From the NCBI RefSeq assembly GCF_002871005.1, contig NZ_PHSN01000001.1, forward strand, positions 310,001-374,000: a stretch of 64,000 nt of DNA. Direction: 5' to 3'. Both the position numbers and the translations under genes were made by a program. Source of the DNA: Acidimangrovimonas sediminis (GTDB taxonomy: Bacteria > Pseudomonadota > Alphaproteobacteria > Rhodobacterales > Rhodobacteraceae). The notes beneath the pieces are model-generated. The model saw only the letters and a program-made list of their open reading frames with translations. It did no database searches and was not told the origin of the DNA. This document shows positions 52,900-60,834 of this stretch, one piece after another. How positions within the stretch are numbered: the first letter of the stretch is position 1; the number at the start of each line of letters is the position of its first letter.

Positions 52900-53562
52900 T
52901 TAACGCGGATCGGCGGCCTTCGGGGTGAGCGCGCCGCGGTACAGGTGATCGAGGAAGGCCATGGCGCCGTCATGCGTCTCCTCGGGTGAGGCCTTCAGGA
53001 TGCCGCGCACCTGTACGTCGAAATCGGCGTAATGCTGGGTGGTGGCCCAGATCGAGAAGATCAGGTGGTGGGGATCGACCTCGGCCAGCCGCCCCTCGGC
53101 GCTCCATCCGCGGATCAGCGCGGATTTCTCGGCCACCAGCTCGGCCAGCTCGCCGGTGATGCTGTCCTGGATCCGCGGCGCGCCCTGTAGCACCTCGTTG
53201 GCGAAGAGGCGCGATTCGCGGGGATAGTCGCGGCTGAGCTCCAGTTTGCGGCGGATGTAGCCGAGGATCTCCTCGACCGGCGCGCCGGCCGGGTCCATGG
53301 CGCGCAGCGGCGCAAGCCAGAGATCCATGAGGCCGGCCAGAAGGGTGACGTGGATCGCCTCCTTCGATGCGAAATAATAGAGCAGGTTGGGTTTCGACAG
53401 CCCCGCCACCTCGGCGATCTGGTCGAGCGTGGCGCCGCGGAAACCGTATTGCGAAAAGACCTCGAGCGCGGCGTCGAGGATGGTCTTGCGGTTGCGACGC
53501 TGGATCCGGGTGCGCAGCGGGCGCGCGCCGTCCTCCGCCGCGATCCTGGGCCTGTCGTTCAT
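52900..53562 (-). CDS. TetR-family regulator, RutR-like
   Basis: A 220-residue repressor. The N-terminal helix-turn-helix is at about 20-68 (NRKTILDAALEVFSQYGFRGATLDQIAEVAGLSKPNLLYYFASKEAIH). The ligand domain has NEVLQGAPRIQDSI and DPHHLIFSIWATTQHYADF, blocks seen in E. coli RutR, which senses uracil/thymine and controls pyrimidine catabolism. Position 1 kb downstream of preT-preA supports a pyrimidine role. I did not find a clear RutR operator upstream of preT. ATG 53562 was chosen over an upstream GTG-type extension rich in Pro/Arg. Confidence 0.82.
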   Translation of the reverse strand: MNDRPRIAAEDGARPLRTRIQRRNRKTILDAALEVFSQYGFRGATLDQIAEVAGLSKPNLLYYFASKEAIHVTLLAGLMDLWLAPLRAMDPAGAPVEEILGYIRRKLELSRDYPRESRLFANEVLQGAPRIQDSITGELAELVAEKSALIRGWSAEGRLAEVDPHHLIFSIWATTQHYADFDVQVRGILKASPEETHDGAMAFLDHLYRGALTPKAADPR

Positions 53563-53643
53563 GGGGGCTCCGGCTCGGCTGGGGGGACATTTTGCCCCGG
53601 ATGCGGCGCGAGGCAAAGCGCGAAAGCGGCGGGCCGGGGTGTA

Positions 53644-53663
53644 GGGTGCGTTTAAACGCGCCC
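53644..53663 (+). repeat. Hairpin repeat family B, copy 3
   Basis: GGGTGCG-TTTAAA-CGCGCCC, a 7-bp stem with one G-T pair, in the gap between the divergent TetR and sulfotransferase-like genes. Confidence 0.55.
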
Positions 53664-53717
53664 TGCCGGCGCATCCTCCTCTTTACCGCGGGGGGCGGCC
53701 GGGCCAGTGTCGGCGTC

Positions 53718-54371
53718 ATGATCATCTCGCGCGGGCGCCGCTACATCTTCGTCCATATCCCCAAGACCGGCGGCACGGCATTGTCGCTGGCGCTGGAAGA
53801 CCGGGCGATGAAGGACGACGTCCTGATCGGCGACACGCCCAAGGCGCGCACCCGGGCGCGGCGGCTGAAGGGCGTGCAGGCCCGGGGGCGGCTGTGGAAG
53901 CATTCGACCCTGGCCGATATCGAGGGGCTGGTGACGGCCGAGGAGATCGCCGAGAGCTTCGTCGTGACGCTGGTGCGCAACCCCTGGGACCGGATGGTCA
54001 GCTATTACCATTGGCTGCGCGAACAGGGATGGGACCATCCGGCGGTGCGGCTGGCGAAGGCCGAGGATTTCGCGGGGTTCGTGGCCCATCCGCTGACTGC
54101 GCAGACCTTTCAGCTCTGGCCCTATGGCGCCTATGTAAGGGCGCCGGACGGGACGGAACATTGCGATCTGTTCGCCCGGCTCGAGCATCTCGACGCGGAT
54201 CTCGCGCCGTTCGAGGCGCATCTGGGGGTCGCGCTTACGCCGCTGCCGCGGGCCAATGCCTCGGCGCGGGCGCGGGACTGGCGGGGGTACTACGACGACC
54301 GGACGCGGGAGATCGTGGGCGATCTTTGTGCCGCGGATATCGCGCGGTTTGGGTATGCGTTCGACGGGTAG
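53718..54371 (+). CDS. Sulfotransferase-like protein (PAPS-dependent family)
   Basis: A 217-residue protein. The 5'-phosphosulfate-binding loop is FVHIPKTGGTALS (about 11-23) and the 3'-phosphate motif is TLVRNPWDRMVSYYHWL near 84-100, together diagnostic of the Sulfotransfer_2 family. Bacterial members modify surface polysaccharides or lipids; the acceptor is unknown. ATG 53718 opens with MIISRGRRYIFVHIPKTGG, the normal family start. Single gene; an 11-bp inverted repeat and repeat copy 8 lie beyond the stop. Confidence 0.82.
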   Translation: MIISRGRRYIFVHIPKTGGTALSLALEDRAMKDDVLIGDTPKARTRARRLKGVQARGRLWKHSTLADIEGLVTAEEIAESFVVTLVRNPWDRMVSYYHWLREQGWDHPAVRLAKAEDFAGFVAHPLTAQTFQLWPYGAYVRAPDGTEHCDLFARLEHLDADLAPFEAHLGVALTPLPRANASARARDWRGYYDDRTREIVGDLCAADIARFGYAFDG

Positions 54372-54390
54372 GCGCAGGGTGGAGAGGGCG

Positions 54391-54446
54391 GGGGGCTATC
54401 AGCCCCCGTCGCCAGTGTCACTCGGACCGGGGGCGTGACACTGGCG
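54391..54446 (+). terminator. Two hairpins after the sulfotransferase-like gene
   Basis: GGGGGCT-ATC-AGCCCCC (54391-54407) is followed by a perfect 11-bp inverted repeat CGCCAGTGTCA (54410-54420) / TGACACTGGCG (54436-54446) with a 15-nt loop. Between convergent genes, so a two-way terminator is possible; no T-run is present. Confidence 0.5.
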
Positions 54447-54480
54447 CCCCCCCGAGAGTATTTTCGCCAAGATGAAGGGG
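54447..54480 (+). repeat. Intergenic repeat family A, copy 8
   Basis: CCCCCCCGAGAGTATTTTCGCCAAGATGAAGGGG, the GAGTATTT subtype, immediately before the stop of fadB on the other strand. Confidence 0.6.
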
Positions 54481-54482
54481 GA

Positions 54483-56681
54483 TCAGGCGGCTTTGGCTGC
54501 AGGGGCGAAGCGGGTGTAGAAGCTGTCGCCCTTCTCGGCCATCTCGCGCAGGAGTTTGGGCGTCGCGAAGCGTTTGCCATAGCGTTCGGTCAGCGCGTCG
54601 CAAAGCTCCACCGCGCGGGGGGCGCCGAGCATGTCGAGCCAGCTGAGCGGGCCGCCGGACCAAGGCGCGAAACCCCAGCCGAGGATCGCACCGACGTCGC
54701 CTTCGCGGATGTCCATCAGCACGCCGTCCTCCAGCGCGCGGACGGCCTCCAGCACCTGGGCAAAGAGCAGGCGGTGCTGCACCTCGGTCACGTCAGGCTG
54801 GTTTTCGGCCACCGGGTATTGCGCGGCGAGGCCGTCCCAGAGGCCGGTGCGCTTGCCCTTCTCGTCATAGGCGTAGAAGCCCGAGGCGGATTTGCGGCCG
54901 AGGCGGCCCTGATCGTACATCCAGAACAGCACGGCATCCACCGCGTCGTCTGGGTAGGCGTCGCCCATTGCGGCCTTGGTGGCCTTGGCGATCTTGACGC
55001 CGAGGTCGATCGAGGTCTCGTCCACCAGCTGCAAGGGGCCCAACGGCATGCCCACCAGTTTCGCGGCGTTCTCGATCAGCGCGGGTTCGATCCCTTCGGC
55101 CACCATGCGCACCCCTTCGTTGATGTAGGGGATGATGCAGCGGTTGGCGTAGAAGAAGCGCGCGTCGTTGACGACGATCGGCGTCTTGCGGATCTGGCGG
55201 GCGTAATCCAGCGCCTTGGCCACCGCGCGGTCACCGGTCTGTTTGCCCTTGATGATCTCGACCAGCGCCATCTTGTCGACGGGCGAGAAGAAATGGATGC
55301 CGATGAAGCCTTGGGCATCCTGCGCGGCCTTGGCCAGCTCGGTGATCGGCAGGGTCGAGGTGTTGGTGGCAAAGATGCAGTCGGCCCCGACCACGGCCTG
55401 CGCCTGGGCCGTCACCTCGGCCTTGACACCCGGGTCCTCGAATACCGCCTCGACGATCAGGTCGCAGCCCTTCAGCGCGGCGTAATCGGTGGTGGGGGTG
55501 ATCTTGTCCAGAAGCTCGGCCTTCTTCTCGGCGGTCGAGCGGCCGCGCGAGATCGCCTTGTCCATGAGGCCCTCGGAATAGGCCTTGCCCTTATCCGCGG
55601 CCTCCTGTTTCGCGTCGATCAACACGACCTCGATGCCGGCGCGGGCGCTGACATAGGCGATGCCCGCGCCCATCATGCCGGCACCGAGGATACCCACCTT
55701 GGCGACCTGCTGGTCGGGCACGTCCTTCGGGCGCACCGCCCCCTTCTCCAGCGCTTCCTTGTTGAGGAAGAGCGACCGGATCATCGCCGAGGACGAGGGG
55801 TTCATCATCACATGGGTGAACCAGCGCGCCTCGATCTTCAGCGCGGTGTCGAAGGGAACCATTGCGCCCTCGTAGACCGCCGACAGCAGCGCCTTGGCCG
55901 CTGGATAGACCCCTTGGGTTTTGCCGTGGACCATGGCGGCCGCACCCACGAAGGTCATGAAGCCCTGCGGGTTGTAGGGGGTGCCGCCGGGCATCTTGTA
56001 GCCCTTCTGATCCCAGGGCTTGACGCAATCGGCATCCTTGGCGTTCAGCACCCATTCCTTCGCGGCGGCGACCGGGTCGGCGACCACCTCGTCGATGATG
56101 CCGGCCGATTTCGCCTTCTTCGGCTCGCTCAGCTTGCCTTCCAGAAGGAAAGGCGCCGCGCCCATGGCACCCAGCTTGCGCACGAGGCGGGTGGTGCCGC
56201 CCGCGCCCGGGAAGATGCCGACCATGATCTCGGGCAGGCCGATCTTGGCCTTGGGATTGTCGGCGGCAAAGATCCGGTGCGTCGACAGCGGCAGCTCAAG
56301 CCCGATGCCGACGGCGGTGCCGGGCAGGGCGGCGGCGATGGGTTTCGCGCCCTTCAGCGTCTTCGGGTCCATCCCCGCGCGTTCGATCTTGCGCAGCACG
56401 CCGTGCATCATCATCACGCCGTCGAAGAGGCCGCGGGCCGGCTCATCCCCCGCCTCGGCCTTCATCTTGGCCAGGACGTTCAGGTCCATGCCCCCGGCGA
56501 AATCCTTCTTTCCGCTCGTGATGACGATGCCCTTGACGCTGTCGTCGGCCAGCGCGGTGTCGATATGGGCGTCAAGCTCCTTGAAGCCTTCGAGGCTCAT
56601 CACGTTCATCGACTTGCCGGGTACGTCCCAGGTGATCACGGCGACGCCGTCGGCGCCCTTGTCATAGTGGAATTCGGTCAT
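54483..56681 (-). CDS. fadB: Multifunctional fatty acid oxidation protein (enoyl-CoA hydratase / 3-hydroxyacyl-CoA dehydrogenase)
   Basis: A 732-residue FadB/FadJ-type protein. Residues 1-about 290 are the enoyl-CoA hydratase domain (FAGGMDLNVLAKM, AALPGTAVGIGLELPLSTHR, GIFPGAGGTTRLVRKLG with the catalytic Glu region). The NAD-binding domain starts near residue 330 (KVGILGAGMMGAGIAYVSARAG), then IVEAVFEDPGVKAEV and GIHFFSPVDKMALVEII. The C-terminal dehydrogenase domain follows. It catalyses the middle two steps of beta-oxidation. ATG 56681 has GGGAGAGGAC and overlaps the cupin gene by 4 bp. Last gene of gst-fadA-cupin-fadB. Confidence 0.95.
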   Translation of the reverse strand: MTEFHYDKGADGVAVITWDVPGKSMNVMSLEGFKELDAHIDTALADDSVKGIVITSGKKDFAGGMDLNVLAKMKAEAGDEPARGLFDGVMMMHGVLRKIERAGMDPKTLKGAKPIAAALPGTAVGIGLELPLSTHRIFAADNPKAKIGLPEIMVGIFPGAGGTTRLVRKLGAMGAAPFLLEGKLSEPKKAKSAGIIDEVVADPVAAAKEWVLNAKDADCVKPWDQKGYKMPGGTPYNPQGFMTFVGAAAMVHGKTQGVYPAAKALLSAVYEGAMVPFDTALKIEARWFTHVMMNPSSSAMIRSLFLNKEALEKGAVRPKDVPDQQVAKVGILGAGMMGAGIAYVSARAGIEVVLIDAKQEAADKGKAYSEGLMDKAISRGRSTAEKKAELLDKITPTTDYAALKGCDLIVEAVFEDPGVKAEVTAQAQAVVGADCIFATNTSTLPITELAKAAQDAQGFIGIHFFSPVDKMALVEIIKGKQTGDRAVAKALDYARQIRKTPIVVNDARFFYANRCIIPYINEGVRMVAEGIEPALIENAAKLVGMPLGPLQLVDETSIDLGVKIAKATKAAMGDAYPDDAVDAVLFWMYDQGRLGRKSASGFYAYDEKGKRTGLWDGLAAQYPVAENQPDVTEVQHRLLFAQVLEAVRALEDGVLMDIREGDVGAILGWGFAPWSGGPLSWLDMLGAPRAVELCDALTERYGKRFATPKLLREMAEKGDSFYTRFAPAAKAA

Positions 56682-57148
56682 TTGTCCTCTCCCTCTTGCG
56701 GGTAGGGGGTTCCGTCCAGATGCGTGTACCCCTCGGGCGTCGCCAGAAGGTCGAGGCCCGGATAATGGCAGATGTTGTGCGCCTGACGGCCGCCCGCGAT
56801 CAGGTATGTCGCGGGCGCGTCGGTATGGTTTCGCAAGGTGTGGGCGACTTGGTCGTTCGCCTTCCAGCAGCAGAAATCGCCGGGGTGAAGGACCGTCTCC
56901 GTATCGTCCTCGACCACGGTGAGCGAGCCTTCCAGCAGGAAGCAGAACTCGTCCTCGTGCTCCTCCCAGTGCTGCTGGCTCGACTGGCGGCCGGGATGCA
57001 GCGTCTCCAGCGCGATGCCGAACTGCGTCAGGCCGCCGGCATTGGTCAGGTGGCGGTAATGATAGCTGCCGCGCCCGAGGTTGAAGGGCGCCGGGTAGTT
57101 CGAGACATGCTCGACCTCCGGCGCGCTGCCCTTGCGGAAGACGGCCAT
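56678..57148 (-). CDS. Cupin-domain protein within the fad operon
   Basis: A 156-residue single-domain cupin. The first metal motif region is QHWEEHEDEFCFLLEG (about 58-73) and the second is LHPGDFCCWKANDQVAHTLRN (about 87-107). In the usual HWHxxEDEF pattern the second His is replaced by Glu here, although another His follows two residues later, so metal binding may differ. The C-terminus ends in GYTHLDGTPYPQEGE. It is translationally coupled on both sides: its start overlaps the fadA stop by one base and its stop overlaps fadB. A role in acyl-CoA metabolism is likely from context but the reaction is unknown. Confidence 0.82.
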   Translation of the reverse strand: MAVFRKGSAPEVEHVSNYPAPFNLGRGSYHYRHLTNAGGLTQFGIALETLHPGRQSSQQHWEEHEDEFCFLLEGSLTVVEDDTETVLHPGDFCCWKANDQVAHTLRNHTDAPATYLIAGGRQAHNICHYPGLDLLATPEGYTHLDGTPYPQEGEDK

Positions 57149-58359
57149 CAGACGCGCTCGATGATCGTGGCGGCCCCCATGCCGGACCCGATGCAGAGCG
57201 TGGCGAGGCCCACCTCCTTGTCGGTCCGCTCCAGCTCGTCCAGCAGCGTGCCGAGGATGATCGCGCCGGTCGCGCCCAGCGGGTGGCCCATGGCGATCGC
57301 GCCGCCATTGACGTTCACCTTGTCCATGTCGGCCTCGAAGGCCTGCTGGAAGCGCAGGACCACGGCCGCGAAGGCCTCGTTCACCTCGAAGAGGTCGATG
57401 TCGGAAAACGCCATGCCGCTTTCGCGCAGGATCTTCTCGGTCACCGTCACCGGGCCGGTCAGCATGATCGTCGGATCGGTGCCGATCTTGGCGGTGGAGC
57501 GGATCCGGGCGCGGGGCGTCAGACCGTATTCCTTGCCGAACTCCGCGTCGCCCACCAGAACGCCCGCGGCGCCGTCGACGATGCCGGAGGAGTTGCCGGC
57601 ATGGTGGACATGCTCGATCCGCTCCAGATGCGGATATTTCATGATCGCCACCTTGTCGAAGCCCGGCATCTGCTCGCCGATGTCCTTGAACGACGGCTTC
57701 AGCGCGCCCAGCGTCTGCATGTCGGTGCCCGGACGCATGTATTCGTCATGCGACAGGATCGGCAGGCCGTTCACGTCGCGCACGGTCATGACGGAGCGCT
57801 TGAACCGGCCCTCCTCCCAGGCCCGGGCGGCGCGCTTTTGGCTTTCCACGGCCAGCGCATCGGCATCGTCACGGGAAAAGCCGTATTCGGTCGCGATGAT
57901 GTCGGCACCGATGCCCTGCGGCACGAAATAGGCCTTCATCGCGATCTCCGGATCGGCGGCGATCGCGGCGCCGTCCGAGCCCATGGGCACCCGGCCCATC
58001 ATCTCGACGCCGCCGGCGATATAGGCATGCCCCGACCCGCCGCGGACCTGGTTCGCGGCCATGTTCACCGCTTCCAGACCCGAGGCGCAGAAGCGGTTGA
58101 TCGAGACGCCCGGAATCGATTCGTCGAGATCCGAAGCCAGCACGGCCGTCCGCGCAAGGCAGCCGCCCTGTTCCATCACCTGGGTCACGTTGCCCCAGAT
58201 CACGTCCTCGACCGCGTGCCCGTCGAGGTTGTTGCGCGCCTTGAGTTCGTTCAGCACCGAGGCTGACAGGCGCGCGGCGGTGACCTCGTGCAGCGCGCCG
58301 TCCTTGCGGCCCTTGCCGCGCGGGGTGCGGATCGTGTCGTAGATGTAAGCGTCGGTCAT
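57148..58359 (-). CDS. fadA: Acetyl-CoA C-acyltransferase (3-ketoacyl-CoA thiolase)
   Basis: A 403-residue thiolase that cleaves 3-ketoacyl-CoA to acetyl-CoA and a shortened acyl-CoA, the last step of beta-oxidation. The acyl-acceptor Cys is C91 in INRFCASGLEAV, the catalytic His is in NVNGGAIAMGHPLGATGA, and the second Cys is in TLCIGSGMGAA. MGHPLGATG and DLFEVNEAFA are also as expected. ATG 58359 has AGGAGG. It lies 11 bp below the gst stop and overlaps the cupin start by one base. Confidence 0.95.
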   Translation of the reverse strand: MTDAYIYDTIRTPRGKGRKDGALHEVTAARLSASVLNELKARNNLDGHAVEDVIWGNVTQVMEQGGCLARTAVLASDLDESIPGVSINRFCASGLEAVNMAANQVRGGSGHAYIAGGVEMMGRVPMGSDGAAIAADPEIAMKAYFVPQGIGADIIATEYGFSRDDADALAVESQKRAARAWEEGRFKRSVMTVRDVNGLPILSHDEYMRPGTDMQTLGALKPSFKDIGEQMPGFDKVAIMKYPHLERIEHVHHAGNSSGIVDGAAGVLVGDAEFGKEYGLTPRARIRSTAKIGTDPTIMLTGPVTVTEKILRESGMAFSDIDLFEVNEAFAAVVLRFQQAFEADMDKVNVNGGAIAMGHPLGATGAIILGTLLDELERTDKEVGLATLCIGSGMGAATIIERV

Positions 58360-58370
58360 GTGGTCCTCCT

Positions 58371-58997
58371 TCACGCCCGGTCGGCCGGCGAGCCGGGCAT
58401 CATCTCATAGGGATGCTTCCACCCCGGCAGGGCCGCGATGCGGTCGAGCCAGGCGTCGATGGCGGGGAAATCCTTGCGGTCGAACCCCCAGGGTTCGGGG
58501 TAGTACAGGTAGCCGCAGCATGCGGTGTCGGCGAGGGTGGGTGCATCTCCCACCATCCAGTCGCGGTCACTAAGGTGACCCTCCAGCGTCTTGAGCGCCG
58601 ACATCACCCGGCCCGAGAGGAACCTGATCGCCTCGGGTGGCCGCTTCTCCTCGGGCAGGAAGTTCATCAGGAAGCGCAGGCTGCCCTGCTGACCGCTGCC
58701 CTTCTGCGCGTCCCAGAACATCCAGCGCAGGATTTCGTTGCGATCGCCTTGCATGAGCTTGCCGGTCTTCTCGGCGACATGCAGCTGGATCACGCAGGAC
58801 TGGGTCAGCGTCAGGTCCCCCTCGACGAAGACCGGCGCCTCGCCCATCTCGTTGAGCTCCCGGAACGCGGGGCTGCGGCTCTCGCCGTTGAAGAAGTCGA
58901 CATAGACGGGCGCCCAGTCATAGCCGGCCAACGCCATCGTCAGCGCGGCCTTGTAGGCGTTCCCGGATTCCCCGAAGCAGTAGAGCTTGGCAGTCAT
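58371..58997 (-). CDS. Glutathione S-transferase-family protein
   Basis: A 208-residue protein with a thioredoxin-like N-terminal domain (LYCFGESGNAYKAALTMALAG; the glutathione-side loop EAPVFVEGDLTLTQSCVI near 55-72 holds the cis-Pro) and an all-helical C-terminal domain (DWMVGDAPTLADTACCGYLYY). The substrate is unknown; as the first gene of the fad operon it might handle reactive acyl or aldehyde intermediates. ATG 58997 was chosen for GGGAGG five bases before it; an ATG two codons earlier would cut into that site. It follows a structured 361-bp intergenic region. Confidence 0.85.
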   Translation of the reverse strand: MTAKLYCFGESGNAYKAALTMALAGYDWAPVYVDFFNGESRSPAFRELNEMGEAPVFVEGDLTLTQSCVIQLHVAEKTGKLMQGDRNEILRWMFWDAQKGSGQQGSLRFLMNFLPEEKRPPEAIRFLSGRVMSALKTLEGHLSDRDWMVGDAPTLADTACCGYLYYPEPWGFDRKDFPAIDAWLDRIAALPGWKHPYEMMPGSPADRA

Positions 58998-59036
58998 GCG
59001 CACCTCCCGAATGTCGCGTGTGTGGCCGGGGGCGGA

Positions 59037-59089
59037 GCGGGGGTTTCACACCCCCGCACCCCCGTGGAGTATTTGAACAAGAAAGAAGG
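59037..59089 (+). repeat. Intergenic repeat family A, copy 9
   Basis: Hairpin GCGGGGG-TTTCACA-CCCCCGC (59037-59057), then ACCCCCGTGGAGTATTTGAACAAGAAAGAAGG. It is paired in inverse with copy 10; about 185 bp lie between. Confidence 0.75.
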
Positions 59090-59096
59090 GGCGCAG

Positions 59097-59110
59097 TTAC
59101 GGTTCGTTAA
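59097..59110. promoter_or_regulatory. TTACG-GTT-CGTTAA palindrome, possible MerR-type operator
   Basis: Minus strand TTAACG-AAC-CGTAA. It resembles TTGACG-TTAG-CGTAA beside the MerR gene (63314-63328) but with one base less between the halves. Located about 100 bp upstream of the gst start, in the presumed leader of gst-fadA-cupin-fadB. Confidence 0.3.
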
Positions 59111-59155
59111 CCGCGATGAGGTCTGCTTTGTCCCACGGTACAGGCTGGAGAGCCG

Positions 59156-59203
59156 ATGACCGTCAAGGAAGAAGCCCCGCCGCGCGTCTTGCGTTCCGTC
59201 TGA
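59156..59203 (+). CDS. Possible 15-residue leader-type ORF
   Basis: ATG 59156 follows TGGAGAGCCG and reads MTVKEEAPPRVLRSV before TGA. It lies between inverted repeat copies 9 and 10 and within mutually exclusive complementary segments (59157-59164 with 59201-59208; 59175-59183 with 59216-59224). There is no downstream gene on this strand, which argues against attenuation. It may be a chance ORF. Confidence 0.2.
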   Translation: MTVKEEAPPRVLRSV

Positions 59204-59273
59204 CGGTCGGGCGCTGCGGCGGGGTGGATCGCAAGCTGCCCGCGTAAGTTTCCAGGGCCCGAAGACGCTCTTT

Positions 59274-59326
59274 GCTTCTTTCTTGCCGAAATACTCCACG
59301 GGGGTGTGGGGGTGTGAAACCCCCAC
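59274..59326 (-). repeat. Intergenic repeat family A, copy 10
   Basis: On the minus strand, after the LCAD-type gene: hairpin GTGGGGG-N7-CCCCCAC (59306-59326), ACACCCCCGTGGAGTATTTCGGCAAGAAAGAAG. Nearly identical to copy 9 in opposite orientation. Confidence 0.75.
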
Positions 59327-59358
59327 GCCTTTCCCTGCCGATTGCCCCGATGCCCGGT

Positions 59359-60501
59359 TCATTGGAAGGACCTCGCGATCAGCTCTTTCATGATCTCGTT
59401 CGTCCCGCCATAGATGCGCTGCACCCGGGCGTCCGTCCACATTTCCGCCACGTCGTATTCCTGCATGAAGCCGTAACCGCCATGCAGCTGCAGGCAGGCG
59501 TCGAGCACCTCGCCCTGCATATCTGTCAGCCAGTACTTCGCCGCCGCCGCGCGTTCGACCGAGAGCTGCCCCTCGAGATGTTCCGCGATGCACTGGTCGA
59601 GGAAGGCGCGCGCGGCCCAGGTCTTGGCCTGGCATTCGGCGAGCTGGAAGCGGGTGTTCTGGAATTGCGTCAACGGCCCGCCGAAGGCCTCGCGCTCCTT
59701 GCAATAGGCGAGGGTGCGCTCCACCGCGCCCTCCATCGCGCCGACCGCGCCGCAGCCGATGATCAGGCGTTCCTGGGGCAGCTGCTTCATCATCTGGTAG
59801 AAGCCCTGGCCTTCGGTCCCGCCGAGGAGGTTCTCGGGCGGGATCTCGACGTTGTCGAAGAAAAGCTCGGACGTGTCGGCCGCGTGCATGCCGATCTTGT
59901 CGAGGTTGCGCCCGCGCGAGAAGCCCAGCGCGCCGTCGGTCTCGACCACCATGAGCGACATGCCCTTGGAGCCCTGCGACGGGTCGGTCTTGGCGGCCAC
60001 GATGATCAGGTTGGCGTGCTGACCGTTGGTGATGAAGGTCTTCTGCCCCGTCATCCGGTAGGCGTTGCCGTCCTTCACCGCCCGGGTGCGGATGTTCTGC
60101 ACGTCCGACCCGGCGGAGGGTTCGGTCATCGCCAGCGCGCCCACCATCTCGCCCGAGACCATGCCGGGCAGCCAGCGCGCCTTCTGTTCCTCGGTGCCAT
60201 AGGCGAGGATGTAGTGGGCCACGATGCCGGAGTGGATCGGGTGGCCCCAGCTGGCGAGGTTGGCGCGCGAGGCCTCGGCGATGATCACCGCCTCATGGCC
60301 GAAATCGCCGCCCGCGCCGCCATAGCCTTCCGGGATCGAGGGGCAAAGGAGCCCCAGCGCGCCGGCCTGGTTCCAGGTCTCGCGGTCCATGATCCCGGCC
60401 TTGCGCCAGCGCGCGAAGTGCGGGCGCCATTCCTCGGTCAGGAACTTGCGGGTCATCTCCGACAGCATCTCGTGCTCGTCGGTCATCCAGCGCGGTCGCA
60501 T
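59359..60501 (-). CDS. Acyl-CoA dehydrogenase, long-chain (LCAD) type
   Basis: A 380-residue FAD flavoenzyme for the first step of beta-oxidation. FAD/substrate motifs are [18 protein letters not shown] (about 122-139) and [10 protein letters not shown]. The C-terminal block is [18 protein letters not shown]. In medium-chain enzymes the catalytic Glu lies in IYEGT; here that position is Gly. In LCAD and isovaleryl-CoA dehydrogenase the base is on an earlier helix, and E244 in LPQERLIIG fits that role, so the enzyme should be active. ATG 60501 has GGGGAGG. Its gene lies 59 bp below the 70-aa protein gene. Confidence 0.92.
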   Translation of the reverse strand: MRPRWMTDEHEMLSEMTRKFLTEEWRPHFARWRKAGIMDRETWNQAGALGLLCPSIPEGYGGAGGDFGHEAVIIAEASRANLASWGHPIHSGIVAHYILAYGTEEQKARWLPGMVSGEMVGALAMTEPSAGSDVQNIRTRAVKDGNAYRMTGQKTFITNGQHANLIIVAAKTDPSQGSKGMSLMVVETDGALGFSRGRNLDKIGMHAADTSELFFDNVEIPPENLLGGTEGQGFYQMMKQLPQERLIIGCGAVGAMEGAVERTLAYCKEREAFGGPLTQFQNTRFQLAECQAKTWAARAFLDQCIAEHLEGQLSVERAAAAKYWLTDMQGEVLDACLQLHGGYGFMQEYDVAEMWTDARVQRIYGGTNEIMKELIARSFQ

Positions 60502-60560
60502 CTTGTCCTCCCCCAAGTGTCCCCCAAATGTCGCGTGGTCCCCGGCGCCGGGCCGGGCCG

Positions 60561-60773
60561 TCACCGCTTCCTGTCGTCGAGCTCCGCGTTGAAGAGCCGC
60601 AGGCGGTGGGTCAGGTTGTCCTCGTCCGTCACGCTGTCGAAATGCTCGAACAGGAACGACAGCGCCTCGCCCTCGTCGAGCCCGGCCTCGCGCGCGAAGC
60701 GCTTGAGGCGGCGATAGCCGTCCTCGGTCATCGAGACCGGGAAGCGGCGGGTCAGGCGAAAGCGTTTCGGCAT
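60561..60773 (-). CDS. Small conserved basic protein, 70 aa
   Basis: [32 protein letters not shown] followed by [31 protein letters not shown] basic N-terminal strand followed by two helices suggests a ribbon-helix-helix-type or other small DNA-binding fold, but I do not recognise the family. The strong ribosome site (GGAGGAGAGG) and its place between two acyl-CoA dehydrogenase genes on the same strand, 61 bp after the first, argue that it is real and possibly a local regulator or assembly factor. The frame is open above ATG 60773 but codes for an Arg/Pro-rich shadow. Confidence 0.65.
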   Translation of the reverse strand: MPKRFRLTRRFPVSMTEDGYRRLKRFAREAGLDEGEALSFLFEHFDSVTDEDNLTHRLRLFNAELDDRKR

Positions 60774-60834
60774 CCTCTCCTCCGGGTTGGGGGCCGGGGT
60801 TCCCCGGCGCCCCGCCTTGTCTCCGGGGGCGAGC

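Noticed and set aside
54435-56705. A 756-codon plus-strand frame opposite fadB
   Set aside because: Antisense of a well-supported FadB; no recognisable motif, and it begins inside repeat copy 8.
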